Positions 31,709 to 43,025 of a stretch of 64,000 nucleotides of DNA are shown here, piece after piece. The position numbers and the translations under genes were made by a program. The notes beneath the pieces are model-generated. The model was not told where the DNA came from. It made no database searches and saw nothing but the letters and a program-made list of their open reading frames with translations. Location: NCBI GenBank assembly GCA_025200525.1, contig CM045762.1:85812717-85876716 (forward strand), given 5' to 3'. This stretch comes from Camellia lanceoleosa (Eukaryota > Streptophyta > Magnoliopsida > Ericales > Theaceae). Each line of letters opens with the position of its first letter. Positions within the stretch are counted from its first letter, which is position 1.

Positions 31709-31850
31709 GTAAACTAGAGTTAGTTAGTTTGTTATGAATTAGTTAGCTTGAACCAGAGTTAGTTTGTGTAGTTTATAAACGCCTTCATCTCTATAATTGT
31801 AATTCAATCTGAATAATACAAAAATTTTGATCTCTGCAAAATATCTTTTA
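31549..31850 (+). repeat. 3' LTR of the copia element
   Basis: 302 bp, TGATAAAGAGTC to ATATCTTTTA. It differs from the 5' LTR by the lacking hexanucleotide expansion and a cluster of changes around AGGGCGATTCTGAG. Confidence 0.9.
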
Positions 31851-31855
31851 CAAGC

Positions 31856-32910
31856 CTTATAAATAGGGCAAGAAAAGTTGTACTTTGTAACAGTAATACT
31901 CAGTGTAAAACATCACGCTAAGTAAAAAAGTTTCTTATCTATCAGGCCAACCCTTGAGCCTTGAAAAAGAAAAAAAATAGAAAAGTATTTGGAGGTGCTT
32001 TTCTTTTACCATTGAAATTGCATATCTATCAACTATATATTGCAAGAAGGTCAAAAAGCATACACACAAATTGGTTCCTAATATACATATGAATATATAT
32101 ATATAAATTGAATATATTCCCTTATGGGCATTCAAAGTACATGCTGCACTCTACTTATGCATATGCAGATGGAGGAGGTTGAAGATCGCAAAGAATAGGA
32201 GAGAAAAGAGGAAAAATTAAAAGCCAAATGTCTACTATATCAGAATCAGATGTCTATATTCTCTAATTGGGCTACAAATGGAGACACAGACAATAAGCAT
32301 TTGCATCAAGAGCTCACAATATTGGAGAGGAAGAGAGGTCTTACATGAAGGCAAGAGTCTAGTTTGGTAGCCAAGGATGATTTGCCTGAAGTCACCTTTT
32401 GTTTGGTCATCAGAGCTTGCTTGTTTGGTTCTCTGCAGGCAATCATCTTGGTTAGTTTGACAGCCTCTTGTCTCTCATGCTAGTCTTTCTCTTCTTCTAT
32501 GAAGAGCAACTTTTTTTACTTGAGCATATCGAATTACAAAAATATTATGTGTTCAGAAAAAATATCTAAAAATAAGATGCAAAATTTGAGATATGTGGAT
32601 TAGATTTGTTAAAAGTGTGGCACGTACCATACCATTTTATAAATCATAAATTCAAATTTTAAGTACTTTTTTTTAATATATTTTTTCCAAATACATGTCA
32701 AATTATGAATTAATTGTTGCATGGTCTACATGAAATTTGTTTAGCATTTTCAAGTAAATGTCGCCATCTTAATTATTTTTCAGGCTCAAGATCTTCTGTT
32801 CTTATTTTTTATATGTTATCTATCCCAAATACTCTCCCCATCTAACGATGTGTGAGCTCTCATTTATTAATTATTTATTTGGCACATGGTCATTTTATGT
32901 TGAAAAATTA
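31856..32910. other. Intergenic DNA, no gene seen
   Basis: The first 70 bp (CTTATAAATAGGGCAAG, then ACAGTAATACTCAGTG) look like a TATA-plus-leader of an older LTR into which the copia element may have inserted. Similar bases (CAGCAATAAGACTCAATG) precede the copia element. The remainder is AT-rich without recognised features. Confidence 0.4.
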
Positions 32911-32919
32911 TTAAATGTT

Positions 32920-33265
32920 GGGTAAATTACAAACACAACCTTTGAGATTTACTTAAATTATAAATTATTTCACGTGGTTCTAGAAATTACATTCTGCCCC
33001 ATAAAATTTCTAATTTCATAACAAATAGGTCCTTTTATTAATAAATCATCCAGTAAATTAACTGTTTTTAATAATGTTAAAATTTTATTTCAATTAATAA
33101 TTCAGATAATTTTATTATTGTATAGGTGAGCAGTTAGAAATTTTACTTTTTCAATTAATTCTGTTAAATAAAAAATTCTAACAGGGAGGTATTTGTAATT
33201 TTTCAAACCACAGGGAACAATTTGTATATTAAACAAACCTTAGGGGGTGTATTTGTAATTTATCC
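32920..33265. mobile_element. MULE-type MITE, 9-bp TSD
   Basis: 346 bp. Left GGGTAAATTACAAACACAAC; right reversed GGATAAATTACAAATACACC. Duplications TTAAATGTT (32911-32919) and TTAAATATT (33266-33274) differ at one base. Interior is non-coding, AT-rich. Confidence 0.8.
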
Positions 33266-33274
33266 TTAAATATT

Positions 33275-34949
33275 CTTAAAGTATCACGTATTATTACTTT
33301 TGTGATACTACCTGCAAATAAAAAATCACAACACGCATCAAGTCATGAACGAAATTAAGAGAAGACCACAAGTCATGACCCCCTATTTATGTGAAAAATA
33401 CTATTTGCTATAGCACTTTAAAAATATATATCTCTTTTTATACATAAAATGACCCTTAAATATAAAAAAAATATATATTTCATTCTTCTCTCATCTTGCA
33501 TTCTCTTTCTATTTTACACTATAAAAATTTTTTTATCCTATTAGAAATTGTTTCTATGTAATTTAAATTTTTTTCTGTGTGTATATATACATATAATTTA
33601 TATATCAGGTTGTACATATATGAGTATTTGTATATATGATAAAAAAAATTATTTCTCTTTTAGCCCATCCAATGATAAAATTCTAATTTCATTCCTGCGT
33701 CAAGTATTTCTTATTTCTTAACTACCTAATAAAGGTGAGTTATCATGATTTACCTATAAAATTTTTCTATTACATGATTGATTTAGAATAACATGTACAC
33801 ATCATTTGAAACGACTGAATAATTACCCGCGTTAGGAGGAGAGTTTGAGAAGAGAGATAGAAATTAATGAGGACAATATTTACTTTCATTTTTTCGTTTA
33901 CTTGTTGGCTTTGTTGAAGTTCTTTCATAAGTCTCCCACAACGTTTAACCATCTTTGTTAATGTGCCAACTTTGACAATGTTTCTTTCCATGTCACTATA
34001 TTCTATATATTTTTTTTGTGGGTTCTACTCTAAATTTATAATGATGATCTGAACTTTTTATCTAATAAATCTTATAGTAAAGACTCTTTATTTAAAAAAT
34101 CAATTTCATCATAAGTTAATGAATGAACAAATTATATTTTGTTTTATAAAATAAATGGTTTAAGTTTAAATTTATAATTATGTAATTTACTCATATGTCT
34201 AGTGATATCCAATGATTTTATTTTTTTGCACAACTTATTTTTACTGTTAGACCTATAAGATGAACGGTTCAAATTAGTAGTAGACCTAGAAGTTTTGGTA
34301 AGAGGGAGCCAAAACTCTATATACAAATGTTTAGACCTATAATCATAAACTCATTACAAATTTTATTTTATCACATAATTACAAATGTTTTGTATGCATG
34401 TATGTTGTACTAAAATAATTATTTTTATAAAGCATAAAAAAATAAATGTTATCATTAAATTTACAGAAAAATAAATGAGTACATAAAATAAAAATAATAA
34501 AAAAAATTAGTCAATAGACATTTACAAGACAAAAATATTTAAAATGATATTATAAACTCTTTTACGCTTTGTACAAAATATAAGATTAAAATATAGTAAC
34601 ATACAAATATTTTTTGATGTTGATCGTAGTCACATTGAATTGTAATTAACACCAATTAGAGCTATAATCAAATGTCATTTTGATAGTAATCAAAATCCCC
34701 TCAATGAGTTGCAATGAATATCACTAAACATAATCAAAATTATAATGGAACGTAACTAAATTTAATTTAATAAACACCACAATATATTTGTTACTAATAT
34801 CAATTTAAATTATAACTTACATATGGTAATACATGACTCTAGTTAAGTGCTTCAAACTAATTGACACTTTTGAGGGGGAAAAATTAAAACTTAGACAGTC
34901 CAACTCTTTAAAATTATAGATTCAACCACAAAGATGGTAATATATATAG
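33275..34949. other. AT-rich intergenic DNA, no gene seen
   Basis: Very AT-rich with several ATATAT tracts. Short minus-strand frames at 33770-33991 and 34144-34326 have no domain. No repeat boundaries are recognised. Confidence 0.5.
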
Positions 34950-35326
34950 GCCCCGTTTGTTTTGGGTTATAGGGAAGGTATTGGGACTATTAATACCTTG
35001 GTGTTAGTAATGCCCTTGTTTGTTTTGGGAGAAGGCCTTGGGACTATTAGTCCCTTGGTATTACTAATACCTTTGGAGGGGGGATTGGTAAAGAGGAGGT
35101 AGAGATGGTATTAGAAAAATAGTGAGGGGATTAGAAATTTTTTTATTTTTTTTATTTTTTATATATTGGAAATTTTTTTTAAATATAATGTTTAATTTTT
35201 TATATTTTTTTATTTGTTTTATTATTTTATATAAAAATAATTTAACAATTCCTCACTATTAATCCCCTCACTAACAATCCCCTCACTATCAATCCCCCTC
35301 ATTTTATCTCCCAAAACAAACGGGGC
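34950..35326. mobile_element. MITE with GGCCCCGTTTGTTTTGGG terminal inverted repeats
   Basis: The ends are GGCCCCGTTTGTTTTGGG and CCCAAAACAAACGGGGC. The left arm repeats itself: TTTGTTTTGGG followed by GGGACTATTA occurs twice about 60 bp apart. The right arm holds three copies of ATCCCCTCACTA-like sequence. No exact TSD is found, so superfamily (hAT or PIF/Harbinger) is left open. Confidence 0.75.
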
Positions 35327-36795
35327 AGGGCTTTGGAAATGGATGCAGGGGCAATGACCTCTTTTAGACACCTCTGCGTTTGCCATTAGTTCAAATCATT
35401 GTTGTGAACTCGAGATGGGCACTGACGGACCTCCAAAGATGCTGAAAATGCTATCAATTTGTAAGGGATTTTCTTCTTAGTTTGTAAAATGTAAAGGCAT
35501 GGCCTCTACAAAATCAGTTTTTCAATTGCCTCCATAACATATTTTATACAATATAATTATATATATTTTAGGAAGAATTTTACAGCACAACACTTTTTTA
35601 GATAATTTACATTTATAGTTATTACCATTTCTAAAAAATCTCCTCTAATTTTACTCAGAATGACTTGATAAGTTTACATATTAACTTTTGATTTGTTACA
35701 AACTCAATTATATAAAACTCTATTCTCTTGTTATATCATTGATTGAATCGTGAGTTTTAAATTGTGAGTTTATAACATTCTTTTTATCTAAATGATATTT
35801 GATTTTGACATGTTTTGACTTGAAGTGATTGTATGTCTTAATATTAATTGGGAATTTTATTAGAAGATTTAATGATATTTTTTTTCTTAAAAAAATAAAA
35901 TAAAATCATGCTTATAAAAATATATCTCTTGGTATAACTTGCATATAATACTTTTGTTATGAATTAAATAATTAAAATTTTATTATCAATTTTAAATACA
36001 TACAATTTCCCCCAGTCTAATTACTACATCCATCATTAGAGATGGATGTACAAAATAGAGCACAAAGCGTTATTTTATAACTCGTAATATATTCCTTGCA
36101 TATCTCTTGTTTGCTAAAACTCTTAGCAGAATCTTGGCTCCGTTTCTTTGGCCGCTTCAACGGCCGAACTAGAGTAGAATTATTGTAGATCCTACTCACA
36201 ATATGTTTGATGTTGTTTGAGAAGGTCGGGTTTACAGTTTAGGCGGCTTAGTAATCCTCCTTAGTAAGAGAATTAGCTTGGCTCAGAAATGAGTGGAATT
36301 AAGAAAATAATGAGCGGTTTGAGTCTGTCTAGTCGTCCGCCTGGACGTTCGGTACAGTGCATTTTTTTTTTTTTTACAAACATAGCAGGCCGGACAAAAA
36401 AAAAAGCGGCCGGCCAACTTTTTTTTAACAATCCCAAGTGCACCTTTTGTTTTAATATTTATTTTAATTTTTTTAATATAGAAATAATATTTACTTTATT
36501 TTATTTAAAAAAAATTTAAAAATCTCACCATTAACCATCTTTCACACTATTATCAAAACAAACACACTTTTACTTAATCCACACATTAACAATCTTTTCA
36601 CTAATCATCCCCTCACTAACAATTTCCTCCAACCTAATCTGCCAAACAAACGTGACTTTATTATGTGTTGGAGCAATTCCTCACAAAGAAATAGAGGATG
36701 GTTTACAGTAACAACACAACAGATTAAATAAATACTCCAATGGGGAGCCGACTTATGAACCATGCAAACATATACCATTTTTATTTATCAAACTA
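35327..36795. other. Intergenic DNA with a possible decayed MITE
   Basis: About 36540-36655 (CACTAATCATCCCCTCACTA, then AAACAAACG) resembles the right arm of the MITE at 34950-35326, suggesting a diverged relative whose left end may be near 36210. A GC-rich patch at 36340-36410 contains GGCCGG steps. No gene is supported. Confidence 0.4.
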
Positions 36796-36798
36796 TAA

Positions 36799-37062
36799 GG
36801 TTATGTTTGATTCACAAGATTAATTATGAAGTATTAATAATTCTATTAAATTAGTGTTGCATTCACTATCGAATTAAATTAATATTCATTGGATTAATAG
36901 TCTCACCCCTACCTCATTACTAATAATCTTACAAATTTATTGGATTAATTATCCATTAGATTAATAATCCTAAACCAAAATATTAAAACAAACATAGGAT
37001 AATTGGGCTCACGAATTAATAATCCCAATCACATGCTTTAATCCACCCAATCAAACATGCCC
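36799..37062. mobile_element. Tourist-like MITE (PIF/Harbinger), TSD TAA
   Basis: 264 bp with terminal inverted repeats GGTTATGTTTGATT and, reversed, GGGCATGTTTGATT, flanked by TAA at 36796-36798 and 37063-37065. The trinucleotide TAA duplication is typical of PIF/Harbinger. Confidence 0.75.
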
Positions 37063-37065
37063 TAA

Positions 37066-38192
37066 ATGTATTACATGCATGTTGGGGATTTTCCAAAATA
37101 CACGGGTTCGTTTTTAGATATTTCAAAATCTTCTTTATTTTCTTAGAAAAGCTTTTTTCTTTTTCTTTTTTTCTTTTTTTTTAATCTTTGTGACTTGTTC
37201 CACCTCGAAAAACATGAGATAAATATGATAAGTTAATAAAGTCTCACATTAAATATCCTCTTGAATAAAAAATTGTGGATAGGATCCTAGTACGTATGCA
37301 CGTGCATTCATGACAATGGGCTGTATATGATGTATTTTACACTTGGCACGAGAAGCACTATGGAGGTTGGTTGCCTATATACTTTAGAAATCAACTCTAA
37401 AATTTGATTTCCCTTCCTCCTTATTTTGATCTTTTAATAATGAGCTTTTTGCATTTTTGAAATTTTATTATTTTTACAAGGATATTCTAATCTGTCTTCA
37501 TTTATATGAACACATACAAAAGTACTTAGATCAATTTCATTGTATATTGAATATAGATTTGCTATTAAAATGGTATTCGTTGTATATTGAAAGTGGATTT
37601 CATATTAACTTGGTACACATTATCTGAGGAAAGCAAATACTATTTTTGAGAAAGTGCATTGATAAGCAACTCCAATTATATTACTCAAGCCAATTTTTTA
37701 GAGAAGTCACTATTAACATTGCCATCTTGAAGTTTTGCACCAACATTCCAAATCCAACTTTAACCACTTACCATTCACATTTTTTCAAAATCTACATATT
37801 TTTGTATATTAGTTGACAAAAAAGTGAGGCAAATCAGTGCCGTACTTTTTTTTTTCTTCATATATATATATATATATATATTAAAAATAAAAATAATAAA
37901 AAGTTTAATAACACTTCGTAGTTTTCATACCCTTTTATTTTTGTATTAAAGTAATTTTTAAAAATTTAAAAATATATTTTTAATATTCTCTAAAACGTGG
38001 GTTGTTATCAAATTTGTTTCTAAATACAATTTTTAAAAACAGTTTGCCAAATGAATTTTCTGCATTTTTCAGAAAATGAAAAAATAAAATAAAAATAAAA
38101 ATACAACCAAACAAATGCTTAGATTTGCATGGTATTGAGAGATGTGGACTTTGTAATGCAAGTTGAGTTCAAATATATAATAACCCATAATG
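37066..38192. other. AT-rich intergenic DNA, no gene seen
   Basis: (AT)n microsatellite at about 37859-37880, T-rich runs at 37150-37180. GTATATTGAATATAGATTTG and GTATATTGAAAGTGGATTTC form a short direct repeat about 40 bp apart (37541 and 37583). Confidence 0.5.
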
Positions 38193-38197
38193 ATATT

Positions 38198-38744
38198 TTT
38201 TGAGACATATTTTGTGAATGACAACACGTGGTTAAGGTGGCACCAGAGTGTCAACTGAGGTGCCACGTATATTGGTCATGTTGCCGAGGTGATCTTGGAT
38301 AAGCCGAGATTATCTGTCGAGATACCGGAGTCCAAGATAAGCGGATAAGGAACAAGAGTCTATAATAAGGGAGGACCTCGGTCTGGATAAAGATAAAACT
38401 CTTAGGGAGTTTATCTCTATCTAATTGAGAGTCCCAGATAAGCATTGAGCTAGAGTCCATTGAAGCTAGGTTTCTACAGGGATCAGGTTAGTGCTGGTCA
38501 TAAAAGTAAGACACCCTTGTGGGTCTAAGGTACGCTTTTTGTATTATGGCTTGCGAGTTAAGCACTATTTGCTATCTTTGAGAGATAAACTGAGCACTGA
38601 CTTGATCGTCGGAGTGCCCCCGGGCAGATGAACCACCGTCGAAATCTTATGTTTCTGTGATAGGTTGTTCGGGCATAATCTATTCTGCCTGTGCTCTCCA
38701 GCTGAGTTCTTGTTTGGCAGTGTGGTCGGAAATTAGCACCCACA
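38198..38744 (+). repeat. 5' LTR of the 38-51 kb Tat element
   Basis: Ends ...AGCACCCACA followed by ATTTGGCGCC. CACGTG lies near 38224; the second G-box seen in the 3' LTR is mutated here (CCACGTAT). Confidence 0.88.
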
Positions 38745-38747
38745 ATT

Positions 38748-38763
38748 TGGCGCCGTCTGTGGG
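38748..38763 (+). other. Primer-binding site
   Basis: TGGCGCCGTCTGTGGG, identical to the PBS at 17488. Confidence 0.75.
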
Positions 38764-38780
38764 AAACATAAGGAGAATAG

Positions 38781-39925
38781 ATGGCCAACGACTGGCAGAA
38801 AGAAAAGATTGGGGGCGACATCCTTAGTAGGAGTGGTAAAAACGCCAATCCTAACATTGAGGAGGACAACTGTAATGAAGAACCTCAGGATAAGAATCCC
38901 GGAGAAAAAGATGTCGGCCAAGAGAGAGACGCACCAAAGAAAGCATGTCAGGGCGGGTATTACAATGAAAGCGACCTCCAAGTATGGAAGGATAGATGCT
39001 TGAGGAGGGATGGCGAGATAAAGGCAATGGCAAACAAATTGGCGGACCTGCAATCGGTTGTCAATTTCATGATGCAAAACAACCTACATCAAAGAACATT
39101 GGCATGTTCAAGAGAAAGAGCTTTGTTTTGACACAATGAATGAAGGGAGGTCCAAGAGGACTCATAACGACACCGGGGAGCAGCACACCAAAAAGGCTGA
39201 AATCCGGTGACAACCGAGTTCCTGGACGGACTAAAGAGGATTTGAGGGATTACCTCTAGAGGAAGTGACAAGATGTCGAGGTAACATCTCCGGTCAAGCC
39301 GAGAACGCTGTTCTCGGTAGAATTAGACAAGTTTGAGGCCCCGAAAAGGTTCCACATGCCGAGATTCAAGATATACGACGGTAAGTCCAATCCCAACTTT
39401 CATGTCGGCTTATATTTGAACTCAATAGCACTGTATACCGGGAACGAGCCGTTGCTCTGCAAGGTGTTCCCCTCATCTTTTGGGGAAATCGCATCAGATT
39501 GGTTTCACAAGTTGCCGAAAGGAACTATGAAAAGTTGGGAAGGCCTAGCCAAGATGCTTGTGGCTAGGTTTGTTACAAACAAACTGCAGCCATTGAGGGT
39601 AGACTCCCTAATGGCTTTAAGAATTGGCGAGGATGAAGGCCTTAGGGCTTATGCCAAAAGGTATTATGAGGTGTTTAACCGAATACCAAGGTGCAACCAA
39701 GAAGTGGTGGTCGTATCTTTTAAAAACAGCCTAAACGATGACTGTCTGCTTCAAAAATCACTGGCAAAGACACTGCCAAAAAGTATGGAGGAACTTAAGG
39801 CCAGAATCGAGAAATATGCAAGAGCAGAAGAAGACACGCTAGGGACAAAGCGTCAAAGCAAGAGAAAAGGAACGGCTCGCCAAAGCCGATGTAATACAAA
39901 TTTTAATAGACAAGAACAGGACTAA
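38781..39925 (+). pseudogene. Tat gag, internally deleted and frameshifted
   Basis: ATG at 38781 gives MANDWQKEKIGGD, LQVWKDRCLRRDGE, ADLQSVVNFMMQNN. Compared with the copy at 17.5 kb, about 60 residues are then missing and the frame is lost (stop near 39129). The Retrotrans_gag core resumes around 39300 and is open from 39356 (MPRFKIYDGKSNPNFHVG, FPSSFGEIASDWFH, LRAYAKRYYEVFNRIPR). The zinc finger, CAYHNEDGYLT-stop-GC near 40062-40103, has lost one His (H to Y) and gained a stop, so both capsid assembly and RNA binding would fail. Confidence 0.85.
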
Positions 39926-40429
39926 GGGCTGCACAGGCAATCACCACAGTGTTCCGAATCCTGGTTTACAAAGTCCTGGAAAAGATCAGGAATCAGCCTT
40001 ACTATAGAGCACCAAAAAAGATCCCTGGCAAATTTATGGGAAGAAGCCTAGGGAAGCACTGTGCCTACCACAATGAGGATGGGTACCTGACTTAGGGATG
40101 CAGAGCCCTAAAGACACATCTGGAAGACCTGGTAAGACAAAGTCACTTAAGGAACCTGGTAAATAAGGCCAGAACAAGGGAAGAGCAAGCAAGGCTACCC
40201 TAGGCACCTGCAGCACCACCTCCACCAGCACTACAACCGCAAGTAAACGGACAGTGATCAATACGATTCACTCGAAGGTTAATAAGAACAAAGTACGTGA
40301 GGAGACTCAGAGGGTGAAACACTTATAGCATGTGTATCAGGTCCAACAAAAGAGGCCTAGGGCAGACGAGTACCAGGGACCAATGGTGTCATTTACTGAA
40401 ACCGACCTAGACATGGTGCAACATCCACA

Positions 40430-40763
40430 CAACGATGCTCTGGTGATATCCCTAAAGATTGGAGGGTGCTAAGTAAGGCGCATTCTGGTTGACCAAGGCA
40501 GCTCTTGTGACATCATGTATGTCAGATGTTACAAGGAGCTCGGCCTTCACCAAGATGATCTAGAGCAGTCCAACAGTCCAATGGTCGGGTTCAATGGAAC
40601 GCCGACATGGCCCCTGGGAGCAATAAGTTTGGAGGTGAAGGCAGGCACCACCAAGAAGGTAAGCACAAAGTTCACAATAATTGACACCCTATTCCCTTAT
40701 AATATTATCTTGGGAAGGCCATGGCTGCACGTAATGAGCGTTGTTCCCTCAACATTGCACTAA
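40430..40763 (+). pseudogene. Tat aspartic protease
   Basis: Contains ILVDQGSSCDIMYVRCYKEL (active-site strand) and YNIILGRPWLHVM. A stop precedes the active site near 40470 and another (TAA) closes the frame at 40761-40763, directly before the RT frame. It parallels 19400-19730 closely. Confidence 0.8.
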
Positions 40764-42263
40764 TTGTTGCGGTTTCTAACAGAGCATGGAATTGAGGAGG
40801 TTAGAAGGGATCAGGTGCAGGCAAAGAATTGCTCCATGGCAGCAATAAAATCCACCTGCAACATGCGAAAGGCAACAAAGACCGTAGAGATTGAGGACGA
40901 GGACATGGAGGTCCTGGATGACGTCGGCAAACAGCAGGCCGACAAAAGCGAGGAAACATTGAAGAAAATTCTGGTCCAACAAGGAGATAAAGAGTGTTTC
41001 TTCCTTCTCGGCTTAGGCTTGGCTGAGAAAGAGAAAAGGGAGTTAGAAGCGTTCTTGCGAGCAAACATAGAGGTGTTTACCTGGACGCCATACGAGATGC
41101 CTAGCATTGACCCTGAGGTTACATGCCACAGACTGAACATAGACAGGTCAGCAAAACCCATCATTCAACGAGTGAGGAGGCTGACGTTGGTTTATGCGGA
41201 GGCAGTAGAAGTGGAAGTGGACAAATTATTAGAGGCCAGAGACATTCAAGAGGTAAACTACCCTACCTGGTTGTCCAACACTGTGGTTGTGAAAAAGAAG
41301 AATGAGAAGTGGAGGGTCTGTGTGGACTTTACTAGCCTGAATAAGACTTGTCCCAAAGACAGTTTCTTACTCCCCAAGATCGATCAATTAGTGGATGCCA
41401 CTTTAGGACATGGAAGGATGAGCTTCCTAGATGCTTATAGGGGGTACCATCAGATAGTAATGTACCCCCCTGATGAAGAAAAGACTGCATTTATCATCCC
41501 AAACCCTTTCGGGTTGAAAAATGCAGGAGCAATGTACCAGAGGTTAGTGACCAAGATGTTCAGACATCAGATTGGCAAGACAGTGGAAGTATACATCGAC
41601 GACATGGTCGTGAAGACCAAGGAACCTGAGGATCATCTGGTCGACTTGAAGACAATCTTTGACATCCTAAAAATATATTGGCTCTGACTCAATGCTTCAA
41701 AATGTGCATTTGGAATTTGGTCTGGTAAGTTCTTGGGGTATTTGGTTACCAGAAGGGGCATTGAGGCAAGCCCAGATCAGCTCAAGGCCATCCTGGATTT
41801 GAAAAGCCCAAAGTCAGCAAAACAAGTGCAAATGTTGACTGGAAAGGCCGTAGCCCTGAACAGATTCATAAGCAGAAGTTCGGATAAGTGTAAATCGTTT
41901 TTCAGTCTATTGAAAAAGGCCACCGACTTCTTATGGATAGAGGAATGTGAAGTCGCCTTGGCTGACTTGAAAAGATACCTGACCATAGCCACAGTTCTCT
42001 CAAATCCAGTACCTAGAGAAGAGCTATTCTTGCACTTGGCGGTTTCAAAGCATGCAGTGAGTGCAGTGATAATTAAAGAAGAGAAGGGAGAACAAATGGC
42101 AGTATACTATGTGAGTAAAATCCTAGCGGGCGCAGAGACCAAGTATTTACCCCTGGAGAAATTAACATTGGCCTTAATGATGGCCTCTAAGAAGTTGAAC
42201 CATTATTTCCAAGCCCACAAGATTGTGGTATTGACTGAGCACCCTTTGAAGTCCCTGCTATAA
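40764..42263 (+). pseudogene. Tat reverse transcriptase and first RNase H (one internal TGA)
   Basis: The RT copies element RNA into cDNA. The frame shows LLEARDIQEVNYPTWLSN, KWRVCVDFTSLNKTCPKDSF, the catalytic YIDDMVVKTKEPEDHL (YIDDM at 41592-41606), [20 protein letters not shown], and the first RNase H segment [42 protein letters not shown] at 41685-41687 sits where relatives have Arg (CGA), so a single CpG transition would explain it. TAA ends the frame at 42261-42263. The same reading frame continues after the stop, so damage here is by point mutation and not by frameshift. Confidence 0.92.
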
Positions 42264-42371
42264 TAAGGAGATCTAATAGGCAGGATGGCCAGATGAACAG
42301 TGGTATTGGGCCAATACGATTTAGAGTTCAAACCCAAAACAATAATCAAAGGCTAGGTTCTGGCCGACTTC

Positions 42372-42960
42372 GTGGCCGAGTTCACACCTGGTGCCATCCC
42401 ATGTCGGGATCCGGTGAGCCGCGGCCTAGAATGTCCAGGGAAACAAGAAGAGACCCAGCTAGGAATGAAAAACCCTACAGCAAATCAGAGGAAAGAAGAA
42501 AAACTCAAGCCCTGCGATATCTACATCGGCGACTCCTTCCGCTTGTTTGTTGATGGGAGTTCAAACCGTCAGGAAGCAGGGGCAGAAGTGGTATTGGTAT
42601 CTGCAGATGGGCGAATGTTAGAGCAGTCTATTCGTTTAGGGTTCAAAGCCTCAAATAATGAAGTAGAATATGAAGCACTGATCGTAGGATTGAAGTTGGC
42701 AGCAGCAATGGAAGTTGACGAGGGGGTGGTCTTCTGTAACTCCCAACTTATTGTGAACCAGGCAACAAACGAGTATGCAGCCCGAGATAAAAGAATGATA
42801 GCTTATATAAAAGATGTTGTCAAGCTGTTAGCCTTATTTCAGGATTACTGACTACAGCAAGTTAGCCGAGATGACAACAGCCATGCCGATGCCTTGGCTA
42901 ACCTAGCTAGTGCAATGAAATCAAGGGAGGCAAGGACAATAATAGTTGATTATTCGTTAG
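42372..42960 (+). pseudogene. Second RNase H domain (archaeal-type) of the Tat element
   Basis: FRLFVDGSSNRQEAGAEVVL carries the first catalytic Asp, SNNEVEYEALIVGLKLA the Glu, and NSQLIVNQATNEY the region where the next Asp is usual (here Asn, from CDSQL to CNSQL). A stop at 42849-42851 comes before QVSRDDNSHADALANLAS, which holds the last conserved Asp. An extra RNase H between RT and integrase marks the Tat lineage. The Asp-to-Asn change would be expected to inactivate it. Confidence 0.85.
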
Positions 42961-43025
42961 GCCCAAGTGTGGAACCACTGATCACAAAGTACGAAGCAAT
43001 GTGTGTAGAGATGGGCCCAAGTTAG

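Larger units (their letters stand above)
26671..31850 (+). mobile_element. Ty1/copia retrotransposon (Ale/Retrofit-like), TSD CAAGC
   Basis: LTRs 26671-26985 and 31549-31850 are flanked by the exact duplication CAAGC (26666-26670 and 31851-31855). The order gag, protease, integrase, reverse transcriptase, RNase H defines copia. The PBS complements initiator tRNA-Met, and the polypurine tract TTGAGGGGGCA lies at 31538-31548. LTRs start TGATAAAGAG (TA in the 5' copy) and end TCTTTTA, so the final CA is TA in both. One frameshift and two in-frame stops make this copy defective, but it is the best-preserved coding element here. The Ale assignment rests on short LTRs and gag zinc-knuckle context. 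Confidence 0.9.

Noticed and set aside
34950..35326. Calling this MITE PIF/Harbinger with a TAA/TTA duplication
   Set aside because: Flanks are ATA and AGG, not a matching trinucleotide; superfamily left open.
36289..36519. 76-codon ORF in a GC-rich patch
   Set aside because: Depends on T and A runs (poly-Phe, poly-Lys) within a probable MITE relic.
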